Below the pieces are notes generated by a model. It made no database searches, was not told the DNA's origin, and saw only the letters and a program-made list of their open reading frames with translations. A program made the position numbers and the translations under genes. A stretch of DNA of 5,787 nt from CAZCWX01 sp964502465 (GTDB taxonomy: Bacteria; Desulfobacterota; Binatia; Bin18): the NCBI GenBank assembly GCA_964502465.1, contig CAZCWX010000617.1, positions 1 to 5,787 of the forward strand, given 5' to 3'. Shown piece after piece: positions 1 to 5,316 of the stretch. Each line of letters starts with the position of its first letter. Position 1 is the first letter of the stretch.

Positions 1-36
1 TTTCGTCGCCTCAAGTTCTTGATCGTTCCGAATCAT
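1..36 (-). CDS. 5' end of a small HTH/antitoxin-like gene (partial)
   Basis: Only the first 12 codons are in the window, reading MIRNDQELEATK. The start is well supported: ATG at 36-34 is preceded by GAGGTGA (49-43) with a 6-nt spacer, a strong Shine-Dalgarno. Openings of the type MI(R/K)N-x-x-E-(L/Y)-x-x-T are, from memory, common in small bacterial HTH or XRE-type regulators and antitoxins, so that is the best guess. The HTH itself would lie outside the window, so the family cannot be confirmed. The gene lies downstream of, and on the same strand as, the disrupted AlbA_2 gene and a doubtful 47-codon ORF. Confidence 0.5.
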   Translation of the reverse strand, partial: MIRNDQELEATK

Positions 37-51
37 CGCTGATCACCTCAG

Positions 52-195
52 CTATTCGAAGCGTGTGCGTAATTCCGTAGCGTGGATTTCCCTAGATGCC
101 CGATTGCGCGGGTACGACGGTGGGGTGGTTATTCCCGCGAAAGTGTGAATCCAGCCTTCATTCAGGCGGATATGCTCGTTGAAAAACTCAGTCAT
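52..195 (-). CDS. Possible small ORF, 47 aa, unknown
   Basis: An ATG at 195-193 opens a 47-codon frame beginning MTEFFNEHIRLNEGW and ending at TAG (54-52), 15 bp before the start of the next gene on the same strand. The frame stays open about ten codons further upstream. The position directly ahead of an antitoxin-like gene start would suit a small toxin or toxin remnant, but I see no motif that proves it. The ribosome site is weak (a GGA just before the ATG). It may be a remnant or a chance ORF. The rest of 37-230 shows no other gene. Confidence 0.25.
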   Translation of the reverse strand: MTEFFNEHIRLNEGWIHTFAGITTPPSYPRNRASREIHATELRTRFE

Positions 196-230
196 TCCAG
201 TATCCGAATTATGCGCAGTCTTCAGTTAGC

Positions 231-910
231 TTACGACTTCTCCTTTTGGCAAGTGAGTCTGGCCTTTGGGAAGAACTCGGCATCCTCGCCGAAACGAGTT
301 ACTAGCCAATCTATGAATGCATCGCTGTATCGTGGTGAGACGAACTTCATTCTGTAAAAGAACGCCGCATTCTCATTAACTTGGTGGGCCTGCCGAACAC
401 ATTGAATGTCGAAAGTGTTCACCTTCATCTTTCCTGCCAACCGCTCGTTCACCGCACGCACAACATCAATTAGCCGATAAGGATGCGATATGTCAGGGTG
501 TAGACGGCCTAAGACCGAAGCCGTAGGGTCATCGACAAGTCGGACCGGGACGCCATCTGGCTCGAGTGTCGGAAGGGACTCGGCAGCAACGACAGCAACG
601 TGAGATCCAGGTGGTGCCTCGATAACTTTCCGAATGTTGCCCAGCCACTCTTCTCGCCGTGCCGAGATTTCCCGTTCCATGAAGTCACGAAGGTCCATCG
701 TCGTACCCGGTTCACTCTTGGCTCCATGCCTGAAATAGACTGTTCCAGTGCCGAACGCCGTCTTCTGGCGGCCACCTTCGATTGGGTAAGTTCCCGGTTT
801 CGTAAAGGTTACCGGGGCACCCAGGGAGCGTGAGACTACGAATGCTGCAACGACGGTTCCGTTCTTCTCGGCCTTGTGTATTTCAAAAGCCGCGAATTGG
901 GCATCTGTAT
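231..910 (-). pseudogene. AlbA_2 (Schlafen-type) DNA-binding protein, C-terminal part cut off by IS
   Basis: This is the downstream half of the gene whose start lies at 2173-1900. Read through the insertion junction (IS and one TAT removed), the frame continues NRIN-TDAQFAAFEIHKAEKNG and on to GTVYFRHGAKSEPGTT, then a C-terminal region of unknown fold ending at TAA (233-231). The GTVYFRHGAKS segment corresponds to the glycine-rich last strand of AlbA_2 domains. Known AlbA_2 proteins bind nucleic acid and act as regulators or as parts of larger effectors; the role here is unknown. An internal ATG at 698-696 could start a 155-aa fragment, but it has no clear ribosome site and would lack the AlbA_2 domain. 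The fragment is therefore probably not expressed as a working protein. Confidence 0.75.
908..910. repeat. Target-site duplication, left copy (TAT)
   Basis: TAT directly abuts the left inverted repeat and matches TAT at 1900-1902. Removing the element plus one copy restores the host reading frame exactly, which independently supports this boundary. Confidence 0.7.
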
Positions 911-931
911 AATAGACCTTATGCGGAATAA
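911..931 (+). repeat. IS left terminal inverted repeat
   Basis: It begins AATAGACCTTATGCGG and matches the inverse of the right end at 20 of 21 positions. The mismatch is at position 16, G here against A in the other end. Confidence 0.85.
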
Positions 932-938
932 CTTTCGC

Positions 939-1864
939 TCATGTTCGCAGCCGCCGTTTGCGGTACCGTACGCGGAGATTGTGTAACCCACATGCGACAA
1001 CCATTACTAAATCTGACAGGTTCGTTTTAGTATTGCGCAAGACGTCCTTCACGATCCGGGAGCGTTTCACGCCTGCCAAAGCATGCTCCACGCGGACCCG
1101 GACGCGAGACAGTTTGCGGTTGTGGCGCTTTTGCCCACGAGTTAACGCGCCCTTGCGCGGCTTTTTTTTGGCTGGTGGGTCTGCTGCACTTTGGGGGCGT
1201 ACCCCTGAAAGCCAGTGTCCTGATACAGGATTGTTCCCCGTGGATAGCGAAGCGGTTCGGTATCGACGATCTTTTTGTCAGGCATTTTCCCGGCATACGT
1301 CTGACTCAAATAGCCCACGCGCTTGGTCTTGGCATTGACCACCACGAGGTTCTTGTCACTATGCGTTTTCTGCTTGCCGCTGGAGTGCAAGGCCTGTTGG
1401 GCCGGGTTTTTCGGACGCTGCCGCCGCCGATCGGTCCCGTCAATAATCAACTCCGTCGCTTCCTGGTGGCGGCGTTCATGGAGTGCCAACTTGTCAGGCT
1501 CCCGAGTCGGCAAGACGCCCAACTCGTCCAGCGCTTGTTTCAGAATCGGCAGCAACCGCTGGAGCCACCGGTTCACGCGCGACTGGCTCAGTCCAAAAAT
1601 CTCGGCCAGTACGACCTGCAGAGGATCGGTCTTCTGATACACCAAGCTAAACAGCAGTTTCTGCTCCGTCGTCCTCAGCTGCCCTTTGCGACCGCCTCCC
1701 GCCTGCCGCCTGCGGACACTGCCGTCCGCCGTTTTGCCCTCCGGGTACATGGTCGCATAGGCAGTGCGAAACGCCTGATGCAACACGACAAACTCTTTGT
1801 GTGTCAGCCCCGTCAACGCCAACAATCGTCGTCGGTCTTTTTTCAGTCGGTTATAGTCAAGCAC
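939..1864 (-). CDS. IS5-family transposase, frame changes at A8 run
   Basis: This transposase would catalyse DDE-type cut-and-paste movement of the surrounding element. The zero-frame ORF runs from GTG (1864-1862) for 240 codons to TAA (1144-1142). It contains an HTH_Tnp_4 region (residues 67-108, including LAEIFGLSQSRVNRW), the first catalytic Asp in IIDGTDRRR (142/145) and the second in LYQDTGFQGY (216). The third catalytic residue is missing from that frame. After a -1 shift at the A8 run (1169-1162) the frame continues KPRKGALTRGQKRHNRKLSR, then RVRVEHALAGVKR with the expected Glu at about 260, and ends at TGA (941-939), giving 308 aa. This may be programmed frameshifting, transcriptional slippage or a one-base deletion. 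The GTG start fits the family's usual M-L-x-Y opening; no strong ribosome site is seen. Confidence 0.85.
1146..1169 (-). promoter_or_regulatory. Candidate -1 frameshift/slippage site in transposase
   Basis: In the coding sense there are eight A (1169-1162) followed by G. Two bases later comes a GC hairpin, CGCGC-AAGG-GCGCG (1159-1146). The zero-frame stop lies directly beyond the hairpin. A -1 slip here joins the two parts of the DDE domain. The run would allow ribosomal or transcriptional slippage; the 2-nt gap to the hairpin is shorter than usual for stimulated ribosomal shifting. Confidence 0.5.
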
Positions 1865-1878
1865 CCACCCATTGTAGC

Positions 1879-1899
1879 TTATTTCGCATAAGGTCTATT
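1879..1899 (-). repeat. IS right terminal inverted repeat
   Basis: Read on the minus strand it begins AATAGACCTTATGCGA and pairs with the left end at 911-931. Beyond 21 bp the two ends diverge. Confidence 0.85.
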
Positions 1900-1902
1900 T
1901 AT
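1900..1902. repeat. Target-site duplication, right copy (TAT)
   Basis: TAT follows the right inverted repeat and equals the left copy at 908-910. Confidence 0.7.
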
Positions 1903-2158
1903 TAATTCTATTTGTGACATCAGCTGGATCGAGAGCCAAGACAGGCGTGACGTCGCACCCTGCCGGCGAGCCGTCATCCTCCAATCCGATAATAATGGTG
2001 CCGCCGCCACTATTTGTCATGGCAACGATATCTTTCACTAGCTCGCACCACTCTGCAGTTGAGAAGACGTCTAGCTCCCGCTTGAAGTCAATAGACGCGG
2101 ATTCGTGCGAGACCTCTAAAGCTTTATGAAGGCGGTCGTCCATACCTCGTAAATTTAT

Positions 2159-2170
2159 GCACTGGAGTGC
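2159..2170. promoter_or_regulatory. Short perfect dyad near AlbA_2 gene start
   Basis: GCACT-GG-AGTGC is a perfect 5-bp dyad with a 2-bp centre. It lies 16 bp upstream of the inner ATG (2143) but within the coding region if the outer ATG (2173) is used. It could be an operator if the inner start is right. It is short enough to be chance. Confidence 0.2.
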
Positions 2171-2251
2171 CATCTGATACTTTCGGCTTCAGCCAAGCAA
2201 GCGCAATGAACGTCGGCCTGCAAGCCGTGGTTAGGCCCCATAGCTCTGAGT

Positions 2252-2292
2252 GGTAGGCAACACTTCGTTTTTGCCCACCCTACCTTGCCCAC
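2252..2292 (-). repeat. Intergenic hairpin and 8-bp tandem motif
   Basis: On the minus strand GGTGGGCAA (2279-2271) and TTGCCTACC (2260-2252) form a 9-bp stem with one G-U pair around a 10-nt loop. The plus-strand motif TTGCCCAC occurs at 2271-2278 and again at 2285-2292, 14 bp apart. Motifs rich in GGGTGGGCA are often dispersed intergenic repeats in bacterial genomes. No U-run follows, so it is not a classical terminator. The rest of the 2174-2410 gap shows no convincing gene. Confidence 0.4.
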
Positions 2293-2410
2293 TGCTTCAA
2301 GTCGCCTTCTCTTTTCTAGTTTCATCTTCGACTCCGTGCACGGACGAGGGTATCATATGCTTGCAGTTGCTTCTGGCTCGTCTCAATGACCTCCCTGGAA
2401 CAGAGTGAGC

Positions 2411-2674
2411 CTATCGTGCTGCGAGCAGCTTTTCTTTCAGCCAAGAGTTGATGAGGGCCTCAGCGGGGACGCGCTTTGCTTTGGCAATGGTAGAGAGCCT
2501 GTCGATAAGCTCTTCGTCGATAGCAACAAGATGAGTTCTTCTTTTGATGTCGATGTCAAAATGAGCCTCCGGCATCTGCTCCCAATACTCGCCCATATCG
2601 TGCGTATCGAAGAACTCCACCAGTTCATCGAGTGACTTTGCAGGGGGAAACCCCTTGGCCTTACTTTTTGCCAT
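2411..2674 (-). CDS. CopG/RHH-type antitoxin of a type II toxin-antitoxin pair
   Basis: The 87-aa protein resembles the CopG_antitoxin family (partner of BrnT-like toxins). It would bind and neutralise the toxin encoded just upstream and repress the operon by DNA binding. The family's N-terminal signature is visible as SLDELVEFFDTHDMGEYWEQ (residues 14-33), and the ribbon-helix-helix part as THLVAIDEELIDRLSTIA through VPAEALINSWLKEKL (47-83). I chose ATG at 2674 because GAAGG lies 4 nt upstream (with AAGGAG further out), and because MAKSKAKGF is a sensible N-terminus. An in-frame ATG at 2710 would add 12 residues inside the toxin gene. It overlaps the toxin end by 14 bp, so the two are translationally coupled. 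Confidence 0.8.
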   Translation of the reverse strand: MAKSKAKGFPPAKSLDELVEFFDTHDMGEYWEQMPEAHFDIDIKRRTHLVAIDEELIDRLSTIAKAKRVPAEALINSWLKEKLLAAR

Positions 2675-2945
2675 ATTGCCTTCTCTCCTTGGGGGCCATA
2701 TCTCTGGCACTCAAAATGAGCGCCTCTTTGGTTCCTTTGTAGATGAAGAGGATCGCCAGGTATCTTCCAGCGTCCGTTTGCCCTAACACCATATACACAT
2801 CTTCGTCCTTGCGCTCTCCTTTTTCAACAAAGCGAATTTTCGGCTTATTGCTCAACGCCTGCTCAACTTCATATGGCTCAACCTGGTGTTTGGCGGCGAG
2901 TTTGTCGACAATATTTCTGAGCCAGAGAACGCCTTCAATTCTCAT
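2661..2945 (-). CDS. BrnT-like toxin of a type II toxin-antitoxin pair
   Basis: This 94-aa protein is the toxin partner, promoter-proximal to the antitoxin as in brnT-brnA modules. BrnT proteins are small RelE-fold ribonucleases that stop translation by cutting RNA. The part best matched to that family is the second half: YMVLGQTDAGRYLAILFIYKG (51-71) followed by ALILSARDMAPKERRQYGKK (75-94), where the SAR-D and ER-x-x-Y tail is characteristic. The N-terminal half (VDKLAAKHQVEPYEVEQAL) fits the helical segment before the sheet. The start ATG at 2945 has GGAG 7 nt upstream. No clear sigma70 promoter is seen in 2946-3070; an 8-bp direct repeat AACCGCTC (2948-2955 and 3053-3060) flanks that gap. 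Assignment within the RelE superfamily is moderately sure. Confidence 0.7.
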   Translation of the reverse strand: MRIEGVLWLRNIVDKLAAKHQVEPYEVEQALSNKPKIRFVEKGERKDEDVYMVLGQTDAGRYLAILFIYKGTKEALILSARDMAPKERRQYGKK

Positions 2946-3070
2946 GTAACCGCTCCGGGGTCAGGCTAAACAAGAGAAAGTGGGCAGAACCGATCAACTC
3001 CAAAGACTCCCGACATCTTTACGCATGCTCCGCTTTGCTCCAGCTATCTGACAACCGCTCTGCCGAGTCT

Positions 3071-3541
3071 TTAGCTCTTTTTCACAGCTTGTTCGGCCCA
3101 GCCCTCGCTCAATGGTACCATATAGTACATCGTCACTTTGCGTGAGTGAAACTTCCACTCGCCTCCCACTTTTGTGTACTCGTCGTCATAGTACCCCGCG
3201 CCAATCCAGCTCTTGCCGTCACGCGTGGCGCGAATTTCGACATAACAGGTGCCAGTAGCTTGCTCTGGTCCAGTCAGTTCGACCACGTGATTATGAATAA
3301 AGGGCCGTGGTGCGAGATCGCCTAGTGCTTGTTTGTAGGTTTTCAACAAGCTCGCTCGTCCCTGCGCCCCCAGGAGAGTGGGGTCATTCGGCACACTGAT
3401 GGACCCATCTTCGGTAAAAAGGTTGACAATTCCTTCAACGTCATTCTTCCATACGCAGTGGCAATAGCGCACCGGCAGATCGCGGATTGCCTCACGATCG
3501 AGCATGTCTTGCACAAGTGTCTCTACACTCTTGGTTGCCAT
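3071..3541 (-). CDS. SnoaL-like / nuclear transport factor 2-fold protein
   Basis: This 156-aa protein has the length and pattern of SnoaL_4-type cone-shaped alpha+beta barrel proteins. The opening helix DREAIRDLPVRYCHCVWKND (15-34) is followed by IVNLFTEDGSISV (38-50), the central FIHNHVVEL (81-89) with polar pocket residues, TGTCYVEIRAT (96-106) and the last strands GEWKFHSRKVTMYYMVPL (127-144). Such domains include small hydrolases, isomerases and dehydratases, and substrates cannot be read from sequence. No signal peptide is seen, so it should be cytoplasmic. The start is firm: GAGGAGG (3553-3547) sits 5 nt before the ATG. It is the last gene of the operon, 28 bp after the selenoprotein gene, so it probably acts on the same unknown pathway. 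Confidence 0.85.
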   Translation of the reverse strand: MATKSVETLVQDMLDREAIRDLPVRYCHCVWKNDVEGIVNLFTEDGSISVPNDPTLLGAQGRASLLKTYKQALGDLAPRPFIHNHVVELTGPEQATGTCYVEIRATRDGKSWIGAGYYDDEYTKVGGEWKFHSRKVTMYYMVPLSEGWAEQAVKKS

Positions 3542-3569
3542 ACTATCCTCCTCTTGTTGGGATATGATC

Positions 3570-4109
3570 TCACTCCTGAGGGTTCAGCCTCAGAAACTCT
3601 ACAACTTGTCTGGCGAGTGCGTCCGCTTTGGCATTGAGTTCCGCCTCGCTCAGATTGGCAATAGGATGCGGCATGACCACAAACTGATACGTCGGCACTC
3701 CCCAAGTCGTTGCCATCGCCTGAGCGGTTGCCACGAAGGGAGTCGTCACAATCGCAACGGCAGGAAGGCCAGCTTTTTCTAATTTAATGCCGTCGAGCAC
3801 ACTGCCCGAGCTACATGACCCTCAATCACCAATCCCGGCGAGGACAAAGTCCGCCTTCTGCTGCAAAAGCGCGACGGCCTCAGGCATCACACTGTGACCT
3901 GAAGATTTCTTGTGATCGAGGTGAGTCATGGTGACCTGATACTGTGCTGCCAGCCGTTCGGCGATTTTGCGCAGGAGCACTTCGGAGTTGAACTTGGTGT
4001 TCTCGACTAAGCCGACCCTGAGTCCCTGCAGCGATCTGGGTCGGGGAGCATACGAGAACGCTCCAACTGGTGCTGGTGAAACGGTCGGATCAAATACTCT
4101 TCTCCTCAT
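3570..4109 (-). CDS. UGSC-family selenoprotein with in-frame UGA (selenocysteine 96)
   Basis: Two adjacent same-frame ORFs, separated only by TGA at 3824-3822, form one 179-aa protein. The TGA stands exactly at the U of the UGSC motif: FVLAGIGD-U-GSC-SSGSVLDG (U96, C99). UGSC proteins are a known bacterial (seleno)protein family of unknown biochemical function, with Cys replacing Sec in some members. Other family features are present: the first strand LRVGLVENTKFNSEVLL (30-46), LEKAGLPAVAIVTTPF (110-125) and the MPHPIANLSEAEL segment (146-158), giving a Rossmann-like alpha/beta layout. U96/C99 would form a redox or thiol-type active site. A SECIS-like hairpin follows the UGA. The start is firm: GGAGG (4120-4116) is 6 nt ahead of the ATG, and the ATG overlaps the upstream stop as ATGA. 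The GTG at 3800 is internal. A genome lacking selABCD would argue for a pseudogene. Confidence 0.9.
3787..3816 (-). promoter_or_regulatory. Candidate bacterial SECIS hairpin
   Basis: In the mRNA sense, starting 5 nt after the UGA, AUGU (3816-3813) pairs with GGCAU, then an A/G mismatch, a G-C pair and a bulged C. Next UCGGGC (3809-3804) pairs with GCUCGA (3798-3793, one G-U) around the loop AGUGU (3803-3799). The loop GU lies about 20 nt from the UGA, inside the window usual for bacterial SECIS elements that bind SelB. Pairing was done by eye. Confidence 0.65.
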
Positions 4110-5161
4110 GACAGACCTCCGGTCCGAATTGGCACGGTCACACTACGGGTCCACTTGTTTCCCCATCCCGGCAAACAGGCCGACCAACTGCCTCCCTGAC
4201 TGCCCGCACACACGAGCAACAGGTCTTCGGCGCGATTCATCACCGAGCGCCAGGTAGTTTTGTCTTCAGGTTCAATATCCCCAGGCAGCCGCGCAGCCCG
4301 CTTGAAGTCCGCAACCGTGCGACGGGCGTGTTGAATGATGAATTCCTGGACGTGCCGCCTACTCCAATCGCTACGGCGCAACACCTCAGTATGCTCTCCC
4401 GCCAGGACAATCAAGGCTTGGTTGAAGCCGTATACGTTGGGAGTCGCCAGGTTACAGACCGCATCGGCAAATTCACGCAACAGAGGTTCTGGCGTGCTGG
4501 CCAACTGATTATAGACGCCCATCAATGTGTTCGAAGCGTAGAGTGTCACCGTACTGTCTTGCGGACGAAACCCGCGCTCTACGTGCAACGGCACCCACGG
4601 ATGGTTCTCTTCGTTTTCTGCAAAACAAAAGGTGTATTTGGTCGGTGTCCCCAAAGTGGCACGGTCCAGTAGTCCAGGCCGGGTGTTGAGGACGTTCATC
4701 ATTATCAGACGCAGAGCGCGCCCGATAGTCGCGTTAGCCCGCACGCCTGGACCAAACGCGTTATTGGTAGCGTTGATACCGAGAGCAGGCCCCATCGGAC
4801 CGTTGACGATGAGTGCCAACCCCGAGCCGCCGGTGCTGGTCGCTGGATTGTGGTAGTGAAATTCTGGAAGACAGAGCCCGCGCACGGCAGCCAGGACCAC
4901 CGGAAAATATTCAGGCAAGCAGCCCGCCATCACCGCATTGATCGCAACTTTCTCTGCCGGGATAATCGCATTGCGTTCGTCAATTGTGCCGATCACCTCA
5001 TCAGCACTCGATCCTCCAGCCGAGAGCATTGCCTGCACGGATTCTTCGCTGGGCGGGACCAACGGCAACCCATCACTCCAGCCCTGCTGGTAATAGAATT
5101 CAACCCACTCAGCCGCAGTGCTGGGATCGGAGTTCGGTGGGGTGAATTTGCTGGTGCTCAT
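4106..5161 (-). CDS. Conserved protein of unknown function, partner of UGSC selenoprotein
   Basis: I recognise the 351-aa sequence as a conserved type but cannot name a function. It opens with AAEWVEFYYQQGWSDGLPLV (16-35), then shows PAEKVAINAVMAGCLPEYFP (68-87), a glycine-rich GGSGLALIVNGP (111-122), FGPGVRANATIGRALRL (136-152), KYTFCFAENEENHPWVPLHV (175-194) and LLLVCAGSQGGSWSACLPGWG (314-334). Cysteines stand at 81, 97, 179, 236, 318 and 329; those at 81 and 97 lie within motif-like stretches and could be redox partners of the selenoprotein, which is inference. No signal peptide or membrane span is evident. The ATG at 5161 follows an in-frame TAG two codons upstream, so no earlier start exists, yet there is no good Shine-Dalgarno. 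The stop overlaps the next start (ATGA), implying coupled translation and related function. Confidence 0.8.
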   Translation of the reverse strand: MSTSKFTPPNSDPSTAAEWVEFYYQQGWSDGLPLVPPSEESVQAMLSAGGSSADEVIGTIDERNAIIPAEKVAINAVMAGCLPEYFPVVLAAVRGLCLPEFHYHNPATSTGGSGLALIVNGPMGPALGINATNNAFGPGVRANATIGRALRLIMMNVLNTRPGLLDRATLGTPTKYTFCFAENEENHPWVPLHVERGFRPQDSTVTLYASNTLMGVYNQLASTPEPLLREFADAVCNLATPNVYGFNQALIVLAGEHTEVLRRSDWSRRHVQEFIIQHARRTVADFKRAARLPGDIEPEDKTTWRSVMNRAEDLLLVCAGSQGGSWSACLPGWGNKWTRSVTVPIRTGGLS

Positions 5162-5236
5162 AAGAGGCTATTCGTTTCGCTCTGCCATTTTCTTCTCAAG
5201 CTCTCTATCACGGCGAGTCACAGCAAAGAAGAGCGT

Positions 5237-5266
5237 TTGACACTACCCTCCTATCAGGAGAATAAT
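5237..5266 (+). promoter_or_regulatory. Strong sigma70-like promoter
   Basis: TTGACA (5237-5242) is a perfect -35 box. After 18 bp comes AATAAT (5261-5266), 5/6 to the -10 consensus. It points to the epoxide hydrolase start at 5317, giving a leader of roughly 40-45 nt. The operon on the other strand starts at 5161, so this 155-bp gap must hold its promoter too, but I see no good match for it. Confidence 0.65.
5248..5260. promoter_or_regulatory. Perfect dyad in promoter spacer (candidate operator)
   Basis: CTCCT-ATC-AGGAG is a perfect 5-bp dyad lying wholly between the -35 and -10 boxes and touching the -10. A regulator bound here would block or remodel the promoter and might also affect the divergent operon. 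Its binding protein is unknown. Confidence 0.35.
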
Positions 5267-5316
5267 CTCTCGCGGATTGACGAATGACGTCTCTCGCAAG
5301 AAAGAAAGGAGCACAA

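Larger units (their letters stand above)
911..1899 (-). mobile_element. IS5-family (DDE_Tnp_4 type) insertion sequence, 989 bp
   Basis: The element is bounded by near-perfect 21-bp inverted repeats and a 3-bp TAT duplication, and holds one transposase gene that fills most of its length. The transposase has the HTH_Tnp_4 plus DDE_Tnp_4 layout seen in IS5-family elements of roughly 0.9-1.1 kb. It sits within, and in the same orientation as, an AlbA_2 gene. The host frame enters the right repeat and meets a TAG at 1897-1895. The ends are still 20/21 identical and the host gene halves carry no further lesion, so the insertion looks recent. The exact IS5 subgroup cannot be set by eye. Confidence 0.9.
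1900..2173 (-). pseudogene. AlbA_2 (Schlafen-type) DNA-binding protein, N-terminal part, broken by IS
   Basis: The N-terminal half of the interrupted gene shows the AlbA_2 signature: ESASIDFKREL near residue 25, then VKDIVAMTNSGGGTIIIGLE near residues 46-65, where the NSGGG turn is diagnostic. The protein chain runs ADVTNRIN to the junction and in the present DNA stops at TAG (1897-1895) inside the IS repeat, giving 92 aa. Joined to 907-231 it gives 951 nt, exactly 317 codons with stop and no other lesion. There are two possible starts: ATG at 2173, or ATG at 2143 (MDDRLHKALE), which fits the usual start of relatives better. It has GAGG upstream, but only 1 nt from the ATG. The truncated product holds about half the domain and is probably inactive. 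Confidence 0.75.

Noticed and set aside
82..357. Plus-strand ORF of 91 codons at the left
   Set aside because: It overlaps the C-terminus of the AlbA_2 gene in antisense, has no ribosome site and no recognisable motif.
1175..1891. Long plus-strand ORF opposite the transposase (238 codons)
   Set aside because: It is the antisense shadow of the transposase; the minus frame has clear HTH and DDE motifs and this one has none.
2322..2387. Minus-strand stretch after a GGGAGG, reading IETSQKQLQAYDTLVRARSRR
   Set aside because: It looks a little coding-like but would need an ATT start and is only 21 codons; no support beyond the purine-rich run.
2948..3060. Direct repeat AACCGCTC (2948-2955, 3053-3060) as toxin-antitoxin operator
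   Set aside because: The copies are 105 bp apart with no dyad symmetry and no visible promoter between them; too weak to call.
3002..3072. 8-bp inverted repeat AAAGACTC/GAGTCTTT (3002-3009 and 3065-3072)
   Set aside because: The arms are 55 bp apart, one arm overlaps the SnoaL stop codon, and no U-run follows; likely chance.
3822..3824. TGA in the UGSC gene as an ordinary nonsense mutation
   Set aside because: It lies exactly at the family's selenocysteine position, with a SECIS-like hairpin and no other lesion.
4850..5287. Plus-strand ORF of 145 codons across the divergent promoter region
   Set aside because: Mostly antisense to the 351-aa gene, with no recognisable family; the minus frame is clearly the coding one.
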